DNA from: an uncultured Clostridia bacterium | GTDB taxonomy: Bacteria > Bacillota > Clostridia > TANB77 > CAG-508 | Direction: 5' to 3' | Assembly (NCBI GenBank): GCA_934119935.1 | Contig: CAKOSX010000003.1 | Span: 62,001 to 126,000 of the forward strand | DNA length: 64,000 bases | Shown here: positions 1 to 9,660 of the stretch, piece after piece | Layout of the letters: each line of letters starts with the position of its first letter | Position numbering within the stretch: position 1 is the first letter of the stretch | Made by a program: the position numbers and the translations under genes | Notes under the pieces: generated by a model | Database searches by the model: none | Told to the model about the DNA's origin: nothing | Seen by the model: the letters and a program-made list of their open reading frames with translations, nothing else

Positions 1-1634
1 AAAACATATATGATTTTTTTTGGCACACGCACCTTGTATGAATATGTAATTTTAGCATGTGCAGTTCCATATGCCAGTCTTAGACGTTTTTTTCTATGGT
101 CTGCATTATAATCTCTACTACTTGCAACAAATCCAATATATTGATATACATTAGCTTTTGTGTCAAGCTCGTTATACTCAATTTTTGAACTTTTAATGTG
201 TTCTACATCTGCATACAATCCAACTTTTGTCGGATATGCTGTCTCAGAAGCAGAAAATTTTATATAAAATTGGCTTCCAGATGCAGGATATTCCTTTTTT
301 AATCCATTTGAGCCAGATACCTTTTGCCCTATAAATTCTATTTCAAAGTCATCATTATTTTCATCATATATTAATGTTTTTGATGATGCTCCTTTATCTT
401 CGTTTATCTTTAAATATATTGATTTTAAATATGATATATCTTCGTAATACGGATAATTTATTGTTATTGGTCCAACTATATAATTATTCGTATTTCTATT
501 TGTAATTATCTGCGTTTGCGACATGTCTATTTTAGCTTGAAAATTTGTAAGATTCTTGTTTACAAATGTTTGATAACTTTTAGCTCTTTCAAATAAAGTT
601 TGACCATTTTGTGTTTCATGAGCCTTGCTTATTCCATCGAAATCAACAGCCTCCCAATATGCAGTTTGAATATCTGCTAAATTGTATCTTTCTCTTATTG
701 AATTTGTTGCTCCACTATAAGCATTCTCCATAGCAGTAAGAATATATGCAACATTTGCACTATTACTGTTAGTAAAGTTATTGGCAGTTTTTGTATTACC
801 CTTTTGCTTGTATCCATCCTCTGCCCTGTCTTCAGTTTCCATTATTACTGCTTTTGGTCCGTCTATTTTGTCACCAAGCCATAAACTAACTTCCCATGGC
901 TTCATGTTTGTGGATTTATCATCTGTGGTATATGTCTTATCCCATTTTGACAGTCCTTTAAATATTTTTGTTGCTATTTTTAATGCAGACATTTCAGCTT
1001 TTGTATAGTTATAACTTGTTTCACCATCTCCGTATTCAGCATTAGCTTTGGTTACAATGATAGGCTTGCTCGTATCAATGTCATAAATGTCATCATAATA
1101 TGTTGGCCCTTGTATTTGTTTATAACCAATGCTTGTTGGTATTGTAGCTATGTATTTCCAATCTTTGGTAGCTAATCCTTCTAAGAATTTATTCATATTA
1201 TCAAATATTTCTCTACCAATTTCATCACATAACTTTGTCATGAGCAATTTATATGAGCTATAATTTGTATAATCAATACCCCATTTTGCCCCTACACCTT
1301 CATTTGCATAATGCAACGCGGGATCATATTTACCATATCTAATTGCAGAACCAGAGTCTGCACAGTATACAGTACCCGCACTTACGTCTGTGCTCCATGG
1401 CGTATATGGGAACTCTGTGTCTGCATCACCAGAAAATGTTTTTTCCTTTAATATTTGTGGTAACAATCCTCCTGTTGGTGAGTATTGCCCTTTTTGTGGC
1501 ATACCACTTGTTTCGTCTCCTTGCCAAGTTCCATAAGCTAATACTGTATTGTGGGCAAAGAATAAACTAATTATCCAAATAAAGCCTGTTATTATAAGCA
1601 TTTTATTCAATTTTTTTAAATATTTACTTATCAC
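1..1634 (-). CDS. Secreted protein of unknown function, C-terminus beyond window edge
   Basis: An open frame runs from a GTG at 1634 off the left edge, so at least 544 residues are present and the C-terminus is missing. The GTG follows a GGGG-containing ribosome site at 1644-1650 with 9-nt spacing. An ATG 11 codons further in would cut into the signal peptide. The first 33 or so residues have a basic start, a hydrophobic core and a cleavage-like LAYG junction, so the product is probably exported. The mature part is polar and rich in Asn, Thr, Tyr and Lys, with no family I recognise; I see no repeats or catalytic motif. It starts 18 nt after the stop of the 1725-aa surface protein, so the two are very likely cotranscribed and may act together at the cell surface. 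Confidence 0.75.
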   Translation of the reverse strand, partial: MISKYLKKLNKMLIITGFIWIISLFFAHNTVLAYGTWQGDETSGMPQKGQYSPTGGLLPQILKEKTFSGDADTEFPYTPWSTDVSAGTVYCADSGSAIRYGKYDPALHYANEGVGAKWGIDYTNYSSYKLLMTKLCDEIGREIFDNMNKFLEGLATKDWKYIATIPTSIGYKQIQGPTYYDDIYDIDTSKPIIVTKANAEYGDGETSYNYTKAEMSALKIATKIFKGLSKWDKTYTTDDKSTNMKPWEVSLWLGDKIDGPKAVIMETEDRAEDGYKQKGNTKTANNFTNSNSANVAYILTAMENAYSGATNSIRERYNLADIQTAYWEAVDFDGISKAHETQNGQTLFERAKSYQTFVNKNLTNFQAKIDMSQTQIITNRNTNNYIVGPITINYPYYEDISYLKSIYLKINEDKGASSKTLIYDENNDDFEIEFIGQKVSGSNGLKKEYPASGSQFYIKFSASETAYPTKVGLYADVEHIKSSKIEYNELDTKANVYQYIGFVASSRDYNADHRKKRLRLAYGTAHAKITYSYKVRVPKKIIYV

Positions 1635-1652
1635 TTATTCTTTCCCCTTTCT

Positions 1653-4600
1653 CTATCTTAAAACTTTTTTTCTTATTACATATACGCCAGTTCCAATTAT
1701 AGCTATTATACATATAGTTAAAGTTGTATATATTGCTACTTCACCAGTTTTTATTCCCACCAACACATTAGCATTAGAATAATCATCTTCTTCTAGCACT
1801 CTATTCCCTGGTGTTGAATCAATGTCAGTCATTCCATAATTATTAGAAGCTTCATATATTTCTGCAGTATTGCTAAACATTCCAAAATCTTCGCTATTAA
1901 TATTTTTAGTTAATACCACAGTCAGTTTTTTTGTTTCTCCTGGTTTTATTATTTCGTTTGCAAGGCTTACATTGTATATTGCACCATCTCCGCCTTCATA
2001 CCAATCTTTATTTAGCTCTGAACTGAACTTAAAATCTTTAGGTATATAGTCAACTATTTTCTTTGCATATCCCTCTATTGCTCCTTCATTTGTTACTTTT
2101 ATTTCGTATTCTATTATCATAGATGATTGATTCACATATTTAGATTCAAAATCAATCTTTGCAAAATTATTTTCATATTGATGTTCTTCCACTCTTTTGC
2201 CATTATTTGTCGTAATTTTCTTAACTATTTTATCCAATTTTAAATCAAATTTTGCTTTTTCTATTAAACCAAAATCTATATTATATATATTTTCTTCTTT
2301 TACTAATATATTTTCTGTAACACCCGCAATTCTAAGTTTTCCTTCATATACAACAGTCTTATCTATTGCATCCGAGTTCTTAGATTCGTCAATTCCATCT
2401 TTTCTATATATTGTTGCACTGTATTTTGAAGATTCATATAAAAATACTATTGTATAGTTTCCTTTATATATATCACTAAAAATATAAGTACCATCGTTTC
2501 CACTCCATACAACACAGACTTCGTTTTTTGAATTTGTTACAATATTTCCATTTTCATCTAACAATAATACCTGTACATTTTGAACCTTTGGCTCATAATC
2601 ATCCTTTATTCCGTTTTTATTAGAATCTATCCACACAGTTCCAATTATTTTCTTTGTTGTTTTTGTATCGTCTTCTCCAGGGTTTGGTTTTATGTTATTC
2701 TTATCAAACATTTTTATTAAATGTGTTATAATATTAGTTTCTAATTTTCCAATTTTTTCTTGTTCTATAGTCGCTTTATTGCTTATTACTGTATCTTTGC
2801 TTAATGATTTTGCAACAACTTCAATATTAATTATTACTTGTTCTTCTCCTTTTAGCGTAAATGACTTCTGTATTGTACCATTATCGTTTACTTGTACATC
2901 TGAATCAGTTGTACCATCTGAATATATAATTTCCAATCTTTTAAATTGTACTTCTTCTGGTAATTTATCAGAAAACATATTTGATTCCAGTGTTATTGCT
3001 GATTGATTAACTATTGTAAATATATATTTAAAGTTTTCAGCAGCTGTTATTTCTGCTTTTTCTGGTATATTGCAACTTTGTGTAATCTTTATTCCTGGTT
3101 TATTAATTTCAATCGATATATCTGAAATTTTTTCTTTTTCAACATCAGCAGCCCTTACATTTCCACTTACTGTTATTTCTTTTTTATATTTTTCTCCGTC
3201 AAAATTTTTTATCAAAAATTTAATATTTAATTGTATAGGCTCATTTGAATTTATATCACCCAAATTAATACTTACTATATTATTCTTTTGACTTATATTT
3301 TCTTTTGATAATTTATTACCATTTTTATCAGTAATATCATTTATTTCTAATTCATCTGGAATTGTTAATTCCAATTTACCATTTTTTACTGTTTTGTAAT
3401 AATCATTCAAAGATATTGCTACAATGTATTGAAAAGTTTTTCCCACTTCATATATATCTTCATCATTTAAGCAATCTACAAATGTTGTAAAGTGTACTCT
3501 TTTTATGTAATTTGTTACTTTATTTAATTTTACACTTTCATTTTTGTTAAACTTAATTGTTGCCTCAATCTCTACTTTTCCATCATTTATTATCAGTTCT
3601 GAACTAAGTGTTGAAAAAGTTATCTTTTTTGTAAATTCTGAATTTGCCTTAATCTTCCCAATATCAATTATCAAAACATTTTTTGTTTCTGTAATGTTTT
3701 CATCAAATTCGATTCCCTCTGCTTCCATCTCTTTTATCATTTTTTCATACTCTTCTATTTGTTTCTTTTGTTCTTCCATAGCTTCTCTATATTGTCTCAA
3801 ATTTTCTTTCTGTTCTTGTTTTTGCTCTTCTGTTAAATCTGGATTATTATCTATATCTTCTTCTGTAAGTTCTGGCTCTTCAAGTATTTCAAACTTTTGA
3901 CGAGGCATTATTGTTTTTATTCTATATGAGTCTCCTTCTTGAGGAATAAATTCTACGTTTTCTGGAATATTTATATTTATAGTTGCATCTTCAGCATCTA
4001 TCGTTCCAAAATTTTTTATAGATATAGTATAATCTAGACTTTCCCCTGCTTTTATTTCTTTTCCATCATCTAATTTTGGTATTATTTTAGCTTCCAATGT
4101 AGCCATTTTGCCTGTATTTATGCCTATTTTAGTAGCAAAAGTCTTATCATCAATTATTACAGTTTCTTTATTGTTTTTAAAATATACTCCATATGTTTCA
4201 TATGCTGTATTATTGTAATCTAAATTTGCTGGTACTGTTGCAGTGTAAGTAAATTTAAATGTATCTCCCATTTCCATTGAGTAATCCTTTAATACAATCA
4301 TATATGATTTTATAGTAGCGTAGTCTGTTATTTCTTTCTCCCATAAATTATTAGCATTTGTTAAATCTGTTGTAGCATCACCATTTGTAGAATAATATAT
4401 TTGAACATTTTCTTCAGGAATACCAGTTATTGTGATTTTTGATGATAACGGAATATCTATTGTTGTACCCATATTTAGCATAGTTGCAATATCCTTATTG
4501 TCTTTAAACATCGTTCTTCCTAATACAACCACTTCTTCTAAAGAGTTTTCATAATTATTTATAACATTCATTTCAAATGTTAATTCTTTTTCACTAGATT

Positions 4601-6830
4601 TAGCTGATATTAATGCCTCTTTTGGTTCTCCATTTATAACTTCTAGCTTTTCCTCTCCATTGTAGCCTTTCATACCATTTGTTGTAACTACTCCTGTTGG
4701 GGCTACAAGTTTTAAATTTGTATTATTGCTCGCCTCTGTTTTATTTTCATCGTCATTTTCAGTAAAAACATCTATTTGTGCGTTTGTAGTTGGTGTCAAT
4801 TTGTTTAATGTTATATCTGTTGTTATTGCAACTGTGGTTCCCTGTGCTGATGGATTATTATATCTTGTTTGACTTCCATGTAATGTAGTCTCAATAGCTT
4901 TTGTTCCATCTTCATTTGTATGTACACTAATATTTTCTAATTTTAATTCTTCGTCAAAAAATATTCTTGCACTTTTTATATTTATTTCTTCTATACCTTG
5001 TGGCAAATTAACTTTTATTTTTGGGTTAGTATACATTAAATCATCTGCCCCATCATTTTCCAAAGTTATTTTTAATTCGATATTATCATTTTTCTCAACA
5101 GTTGATAATCTATCATTATTTGTTGTTATGTTTACCTTTTGTGTAGGCTCTTTTAACTGTGTTATATTATCTATGCTTTGATTTACTATATTTATATCCG
5201 AATTCTTAGCAACAACATTTAATGAAGATTTTAAGTTTGTAAATTCTTTAATTTCTTCTATGCTATAATCATTGTCTTTTGCAATCGCTTTTGTAATTTC
5301 AAAATTCAAGCTTCCTTCAGTTTGTGGTTTTGATATTTCTAATACAATATTTTCGATTTTAAATGATGTCAAATCAACTTTAATTTCATCTTGTTCTGCT
5401 TTTGTATCTTTATCAATTGTACTTAAAAGTGTTCCATCTTTAGATTGAATTTCAATCTTACCATCTACTCCCAATACATTATCAAATTCTTGTTTTGATA
5501 TTTTTAATTCTTTGTTATACGTATTTGCTTTATATTCTTGTTCTTTACTTGTTGTAAACTTATCATCGTTTTGCGAAATTGTAAAAGAATCTATTAAATT
5601 TGAATATGCAATATTTAATGTATATTTATTTGAAATTTCTGTTTCTCTTTTATTCTCCTCAGCAGTAACTTTATTGTTATACATGTACCCTTTGTAAATG
5701 CCACCATTAGGGTTTTCTAATGTAATATCTGCAATTTCTCCTAGTTTTTCTTTTTGTACTTGTTCTGCTGTTATTTCTTTTTTTATTGTTAATTCATTAT
5801 CACTATATAATGTAATTTCCGAATTTAACTTATAATTCAATTTTATGGATGTTTCTTTTATTTTTTCATATGCTTTAGCAGAATAAATATATGTAACTAT
5901 ATACTTTTGTGGCTTGTTTTTTTGCCATTGTATCTTATTATTTTTTATTTCATTGTTTTCTTTTATCGTTAAGGATCCGTTTTTTTCATCATATGTAATA
6001 TTATCTTTATTTAGTTCTTTTGTTATTTCTTCTGTGTTATTTATAACTGATATTTTCTCTGGATATTCCCCTGCAATTTGTGGAATACTAATGTTTATAT
6101 TTGTTTCCTTAACTGGTAAAACGTAGTTTTTTACATTCGTTGTTACTTTTCCTTGAACTATTATTTTGTTTCCTTCATTTGATGCATATGGAATATATTT
6201 GATTGTTTCATAGTTTAATTCTGTCTCCACATTTTTGGCAGTCCACTCTGTATGAAGAACTATTTCTTTTTCAACCTTTGTTTCTTTTGCAGCTGTATTT
6301 ACAAATGTGCAAGTAAGTTTAATTTTATTATCCTTGCTAAAATTGTCTTCGTCTATCTCCTCTTTAATGATTGGATTAATATATATTTGCTCTGAAATTT
6401 GCTCTTTATTTGTTATCTGTCCGAATGTAATTTTCTTGTTTTCTGCATCAAAATTCTGAATCTTTTTAGCCACTGTTGTTTGAGTTGCATTACCATTTTC
6501 ATTTGTATTTTCATCATTTATTTGAGCTATTTCAAAGTTTGAAGAAGAAAAATCTATTGCAAGGTCTTTAACATAGCCACTCTTTTTTAATGATACAGCA
6601 ATATTTAGCTTAGTATTTTTTTCGTCAATATTTAATGTTGCACTGTGTTTTCCATTGGTATACTGCACATCAAAATCGACACTTCCATCTTTTGATGTAG
6701 TGTTTTGATTTTCTAACTCCTTTTCACTTAAAAATACTTCTGCAGCATAGCTTACTACCGACCACGAATTTGCAAATATAATTACTAGGGCTAACACTGC
6801 GGCTATAAACTTAGATATCTTTGCTTGCAT
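1653..6830 (-). CDS. Giant DUF11/SdrD-B-type surface protein, 1725 aa
   Basis: Residues 1-30 are a signal peptide ending near SYAAE. Most of the protein is a series of beta-rich segments with the look of DUF11/CARDB-like modules, with recurrent phrases on the pattern 'YTITVKNxGxxxAxxxxIxxxLP'. Residues about 980-1045 are a Glu/Gln/Lys-rich, probably helical insert. Residues about 1395-1470 match an SdrD B-like domain (GTVWxDxNxNGxxDxxE, then a DGTY turn). The last 30 residues are one membrane helix followed by RKKVLR. This is the plan of an extracellular stalk held at the membrane or wall. No LPXTG is present; a KTGE just before the helix could be a variant sorting signal (inference). The ATG follows AGGAGG. 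It is first in an operon with the secreted protein that runs off the left edge. Confidence 0.85.
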   Translation of the reverse strand: MQAKISKFIAAVLALVIIFANSWSVVSYAAEVFLSEKELENQNTTSKDGSVDFDVQYTNGKHSATLNIDEKNTKLNIAVSLKKSGYVKDLAIDFSSSNFEIAQINDENTNENGNATQTTVAKKIQNFDAENKKITFGQITNKEQISEQIYINPIIKEEIDEDNFSKDNKIKLTCTFVNTAAKETKVEKEIVLHTEWTAKNVETELNYETIKYIPYASNEGNKIIVQGKVTTNVKNYVLPVKETNINISIPQIAGEYPEKISVINNTEEITKELNKDNITYDEKNGSLTIKENNEIKNNKIQWQKNKPQKYIVTYIYSAKAYEKIKETSIKLNYKLNSEITLYSDNELTIKKEITAEQVQKEKLGEIADITLENPNGGIYKGYMYNNKVTAEENKRETEISNKYTLNIAYSNLIDSFTISQNDDKFTTSKEQEYKANTYNKELKISKQEFDNVLGVDGKIEIQSKDGTLLSTIDKDTKAEQDEIKVDLTSFKIENIVLEISKPQTEGSLNFEITKAIAKDNDYSIEEIKEFTNLKSSLNVVAKNSDINIVNQSIDNITQLKEPTQKVNITTNNDRLSTVEKNDNIELKITLENDGADDLMYTNPKIKVNLPQGIEEINIKSARIFFDEELKLENISVHTNEDGTKAIETTLHGSQTRYNNPSAQGTTVAITTDITLNKLTPTTNAQIDVFTENDDENKTEASNNTNLKLVAPTGVVTTNGMKGYNGEEKLEVINGEPKEALISAKSSEKELTFEMNVINNYENSLEEVVVLGRTMFKDNKDIATMLNMGTTIDIPLSSKITITGIPEENVQIYYSTNGDATTDLTNANNLWEKEITDYATIKSYMIVLKDYSMEMGDTFKFTYTATVPANLDYNNTAYETYGVYFKNNKETVIIDDKTFATKIGINTGKMATLEAKIIPKLDDGKEIKAGESLDYTISIKNFGTIDAEDATININIPENVEFIPQEGDSYRIKTIMPRQKFEILEEPELTEEDIDNNPDLTEEQKQEQKENLRQYREAMEEQKKQIEEYEKMIKEMEAEGIEFDENITETKNVLIIDIGKIKANSEFTKKITFSTLSSELIINDGKVEIEATIKFNKNESVKLNKVTNYIKRVHFTTFVDCLNDEDIYEVGKTFQYIVAISLNDYYKTVKNGKLELTIPDELEINDITDKNGNKLSKENISQKNNIVSINLGDINSNEPIQLNIKFLIKNFDGEKYKKEITVSGNVRAADVEKEKISDISIEINKPGIKITQSCNIPEKAEITAAENFKYIFTIVNQSAITLESNMFSDKLPEEVQFKRLEIIYSDGTTDSDVQVNDNGTIQKSFTLKGEEQVIINIEVVAKSLSKDTVISNKATIEQEKIGKLETNIITHLIKMFDKNNIKPNPGEDDTKTTKKIIGTVWIDSNKNGIKDDYEPKVQNVQVLLLDENGNIVTNSKNEVCVVWSGNDGTYIFSDIYKGNYTIVFLYESSKYSATIYRKDGIDESKNSDAIDKTVVYEGKLRIAGVTENILVKEENIYNIDFGLIEKAKFDLKLDKIVKKITTNNGKRVEEHQYENNFAKIDFESKYVNQSSMIIEYEIKVTNEGAIEGYAKKIVDYIPKDFKFSSELNKDWYEGGDGAIYNVSLANEIIKPGETKKLTVVLTKNINSEDFGMFSNTAEIYEASNNYGMTDIDSTPGNRVLEEDDYSNANVLVGIKTGEVAIYTTLTICIIAIIGTGVYVIRKKVLR

Positions 6831-7262
6831 ATTTTTCCTCCTATTTTTACTTTTTAATCATATATATTCATTATTACATTTTTAATTTAGGTTTTGCAAT
6901 GGGTATTTTTTCCTTATTTTTTCTTCAGCTCAAATCCGCTTGCGGAAACACTTAGGAGCCATTATATTAAATTTTTATTACATTTTTTAATCTAATCTTT
7001 TTTATGATGATTTTATTGTTTTTTCTTGATATTTATTTTTTGCCTAATTTTCAAGCATTTCGTCGATTTGTGCATTTTTATGTAAATCACGAATATCTTT
7101 TTATTGGCTTGATTTCCCTAGGTATAAATTTATTTTGTGTTTTTTATATTTTAGGAATAATAAATTCATTTCTGCATATAATATATTATTAAGATAATTG
7201 CTAATAATAAATCTCTTTTTTAGACACTAAATTACGTAAAACAACTTTTTTAGAAATTTTTA
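6831..7262. other. Gene-free region with 5' leader of the surface-protein operon
   Basis: This AT-rich stretch lies between the divergent surface-protein operon and the initiator tRNA. The only compositional break is a GC-richer segment at 6928-6959, which can fold with GCTC/GAGC outer pairs and a TCCGC/GCGGA inner stem. It lies about 100 nt upstream of the minus-strand ATG, so it would be in the leader of that mRNA. A 62-codon plus frame at 7004-7192 has no ribosome site and I do not call it a gene. Confidence 0.4.
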
Positions 7263-7291
7263 TTGACAATTATCTATATAAGATGTATAAT
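7263..7291 (+). promoter_or_regulatory. Sigma-A promoter of tRNA-fMet
   Basis: TTGACA at 7263-7268 and TATAAT at 7286-7291, both perfect consensus with a 17-nt spacer, 15 nt before the mature tRNA 5' end. Confidence 0.85.
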
Positions 7292-7306
7292 TAAAAAGTC
7301 AAACAT

Positions 7307-7382
7307 CGCGGGGTGGAGCAGTTGGCAGCTCGTTGGGCTCATAACCCAAAGGTCGGTAGTTCGAGTCTATCCCCCGCAACCA
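7307..7382 (+). tRNA. Initiator tRNA-Met (CAT)
   Basis: A full cloverleaf with encoded CCA. The anticodon loop CTCATAA gives CAT. Two initiator signs are visible: position 1 is C opposite A72 (unpaired), and the anticodon stem has three consecutive G-C pairs (GGG/CCC). It has its own promoter and terminator, so it is transcribed alone. Confidence 0.95.
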
Positions 7383-7389
7383 GTTATTG

Positions 7390-7416
7390 CAAGCTCTTAT
7401 GAGCTTGTTTTTATTT
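7390..7416 (+). terminator. Intrinsic terminator of tRNA-fMet
   Basis: CAAGCTC and GAGCTTG form a stem with a short loop, followed by a T-run. It directly follows the CCA end and overlaps the 3' end of the convergent comEA gene. Confidence 0.8.
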
Positions 7417-7995
7417 TGCCGTTATTTTTTCTTTAAGATTATTAAATTTACTTTCCCCTATTCCAGAAACATTTTTTAAATCGTCTATGGTTTTGAATTT
7501 ACCATTTTGTTTTCTGTAATCTATTATTCTTTGAGCAGTTGATTCTCCAATGCCTGGAAGAGATGTAAGTTCTTCAAGTGTAGCTGTATTTATATTAACT
7601 GTACTGCTTCTACTAGTCGTATCTTTGTACTCTTCTGTTTCGTCATCATTTATACTTGGAACATAAATTTTATCTCCATCACTCAATAATTGTGCTAGAT
7701 TAATTTTATTTAAGTCGGCTTCTTCTGTTTCTCCGCCTGCAGCATCTATTGCATCTATTATTCTTTGACCCATTTTTAGTATTACTATTCCTGGATATTT
7801 TACTTCGCCAATTATATGAATAGTTATTTCTTCTTCCTCTTCTGGTATTTCTTCGTTTTCTGTTACAATGGCAAATTCATCTTCATTTGTATAGCTGTTT
7901 TTTGATTCTTTATAAAAATATAATCCAATTACGGCAATTGCAACTACTGCCACAATACCAATAAAGATTTTCATTTTCAAGTTTAAATTCTCCAT
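7411..7995 (-). CDS. comEA: ComEA-type competence DNA receptor
   Basis: A 194-aa protein with an N-terminal membrane anchor (residues about 10-28), an acidic linker, an SLBB domain (about 55-115) and a C-terminal double helix-hairpin-helix. The HhH part carries NINTATLEELTSLPGIG and a second GIGESKF hairpin. This is the ComEA plan: a membrane-anchored protein on the outer face that binds double-stranded DNA during transformation. Length fits the Firmicute family (about 200 aa). comEB, comEC and pilus genes are not in the window, so competence itself is not shown. The ribosome site before the ATG is weak. Convergent with the tRNA-fMet unit. Confidence 0.9.
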   Translation of the reverse strand: MENLNLKMKIFIGIVAVVAIAVIGLYFYKESKNSYTNEDEFAIVTENEEIPEEEEEITIHIIGEVKYPGIVILKMGQRIIDAIDAAGGETEEADLNKINLAQLLSDGDKIYVPSINDDETEEYKDTTSRSSTVNINTATLEELTSLPGIGESTAQRIIDYRKQNGKFKTIDDLKNVSGIGESKFNNLKEKITAK

Positions 7996-8094
7996 GTTTC
8001 TTTATAATTCATTGTTTGGCTCATTTACATTATTCTTAACACCAAGCATGAATTAATAAAATTTCACCTCCATTATTTTTTTCCTTTGAAACCA

Positions 8095-8123
8095 TTGAAA
8101 TTTCATGCATTTTAATATATTAT
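8095..8123 (+). promoter_or_regulatory. Promoter of the D,D-carboxypeptidase gene
   Basis: TTGAAA (8095-8100), 17-nt spacer, TATTAT (8118-8123), about 28 nt before the ATG. An interrupted inverted repeat (GCATGAA...ATTTCA against TGAAATTTCATGC, about 8046-8110) overlaps it and could be an operator for this gene or the divergent comEA; that role is a guess. Confidence 0.6.
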
Positions 8124-8150
8124 ATACATACATTTTACAAAGGAGATTTT

Positions 8151-9605
8151 ATGCAGTTTTTATATAAGTTAAAAAAGACATTTTTTATATTTTTTATTTT
8201 ATTAATGTTAAATGTAAATTACATTTATGCAACCTCGACTAATGGATCTGTTCTTCTTCCTGATTCTGACTCTGTTAGTTCAAATACAAGCTCGTCAACC
8301 TCGGAGCAGACTAATATTCCAAGCGTTTACTCCCCTGCATGTATTTTGATGGACCAAAATTCGGGAAAGATTTTATATAGTAAAAACGCCAATACTAGAA
8401 TGTACCCTGCAAGTACTACTAAAATAATGACGGCGATTCTAACATTAGAAAATTGTAAGCTTGATGATGTAGCAACAGCAAGCCACAATGCAGTGTACTC
8501 TATTCCTTATAGCTACTCTGTTGCAACTATTCAAGAAGGTGAAGAACTTACTATTGAGCAACTTTTAAATGTTTTGCTTATTCCGTCTGCAAATGACGCA
8601 GCCGTTGTTTTAGCCGAACATGTTGCTGGATCTGTTGAGGCTTTTGCAGAAATGATGAATAATAAGGCTATTGAAATCGGTTGTAAAGGTACACATTTTG
8701 TAAATCCGAATGGTGTGCACAATGAAGACCATTACTCGACTGCCTATGATTTAGCTTTGATGGGACAATATGCAATGAAGTTTGACGTATTTAGAAGCAT
8801 TGTTTCAAAAACATCTTATGCACTTCCTGCCACTGCAAAATATGATAAGACCGATAGAATGTTTAATACTACTAATGATTTAATAAAGAAAAACTATAGC
8901 TCTTCGCCTCGTAATTATTACTATGAATATGCCACAGGAGCTAAAACAGGTTACACAGATGCTGCAAAAAGCTGTATAGTAGCCACAGCAACTAAAGGAG
9001 ATGTATCTCTTATTGCCGTAGTATTACACGATAGTACAACAGACGATGGTTTAAGTCAGAGAGCTTTGGATTGTAAAACATTATTTGAATATGGATTTAA
9101 TAATTATTCGGTAAAAACAATAGTAAATCAATCTGATGTTGCTAAACAAATTACGGTTAGTGGAGCAACTAAGGAAACCGAATCTCTTGACTTATTGTAT
9201 GAAAATAGTTTATCTGGATTAATTCCAAATGATGTTGATGTATCAAAGTGTACTCCAAACATAAAGCTTTCGGATAACATTATGGCTCCTATTTTTGAAG
9301 GTACAAAACTCGGTACAGCTACTTTTGATATAGATGGATTTAGTTACTCTTGTGATTTAATTGCATCACATACAGTGTACAAATCTAATTACATAAAAAC
9401 ACTAATGGAACTTATTTTGCTTATATTATTTCTTTTTATATTTGCAAAGATTATACACTTTACAAATACAAGAAAAAAGAAAAATTCTAAAACAGTGGCA
9501 AAACAGAATAAATCTAATAAGAGTAGAAAAACATCAAGTAAAAAGGGACCAAATAAGAGTTATATTAACAATTTTTATCCAACATATAAAAGCACAGAAA
9601 AATAG
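8151..9605 (+). CDS. dacF: D-alanyl-D-alanine carboxypeptidase (PBP5/DacF-type, family S11)
   Basis: A 484-aa penicillin-binding protein that trims the terminal D-Ala from peptidoglycan pentapeptides outside the cell. A signal peptide covers residues 1-27. All three active-site motifs are intact: S88-T-T-K91 (nucleophile Ser88), S146-A-N148, and K-T-G near residue 265. A family-typical beta domain follows, then a C-terminal membrane helix (about 420-440) and a very basic tail of about 45 residues rich in Lys, Ser and Asn. Most family members end in an amphipathic helix, so a real transmembrane segment plus basic cytoplasmic tail is a small departure. Start supported by AAAGGAG at 7-nt spacing. 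Monocistronic, with its own promoter and terminator. The exact paralogue (dacF versus dacA/B) cannot be fixed by eye. Confidence 0.9.
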   Translation: MQFLYKLKKTFFIFFILLMLNVNYIYATSTNGSVLLPDSDSVSSNTSSSTSEQTNIPSVYSPACILMDQNSGKILYSKNANTRMYPASTTKIMTAILTLENCKLDDVATASHNAVYSIPYSYSVATIQEGEELTIEQLLNVLLIPSANDAAVVLAEHVAGSVEAFAEMMNNKAIEIGCKGTHFVNPNGVHNEDHYSTAYDLALMGQYAMKFDVFRSIVSKTSYALPATAKYDKTDRMFNTTNDLIKKNYSSSPRNYYYEYATGAKTGYTDAAKSCIVATATKGDVSLIAVVLHDSTTDDGLSQRALDCKTLFEYGFNNYSVKTIVNQSDVAKQITVSGATKETESLDLLYENSLSGLIPNDVDVSKCTPNIKLSDNIMAPIFEGTKLGTATFDIDGFSYSCDLIASHTVYKSNYIKTLMELILLILFLFIFAKIIHFTNTRKKKNSKTVAKQNKSNKSRKTSSKKGPNKSYINNFYPTYKSTEK

Positions 9606-9629
9606 GGATACTATGTATTCCCTATTTTT
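9598..9629 (+). terminator. Intrinsic terminator after dacF
   Basis: AAAAATAGGGA and TCCCTATTTTT, perfect 11-bp arms. The A-rich left arm would also make it work for the convergent LCP gene. Confidence 0.85.
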
Positions 9630-9660
9630 CTATGCTATTTATAAAACTTTTTACGAATTC

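Noticed and set aside
6840..6960. c-di-GMP riboswitch upstream of the giant surface-protein gene
   Set aside because: The conserved GEMM landmarks (GGCAAA and ACGCAAAG with the tetraloop receptor) are absent; only a simple foldable segment is seen.
7004..7192. 62-codon hydrophobic plus-strand frame in the 6.8-7.3 kb gap
   Set aside because: No ribosome site and composition typical of random T-rich DNA; overlaps the leader of the divergent operon.
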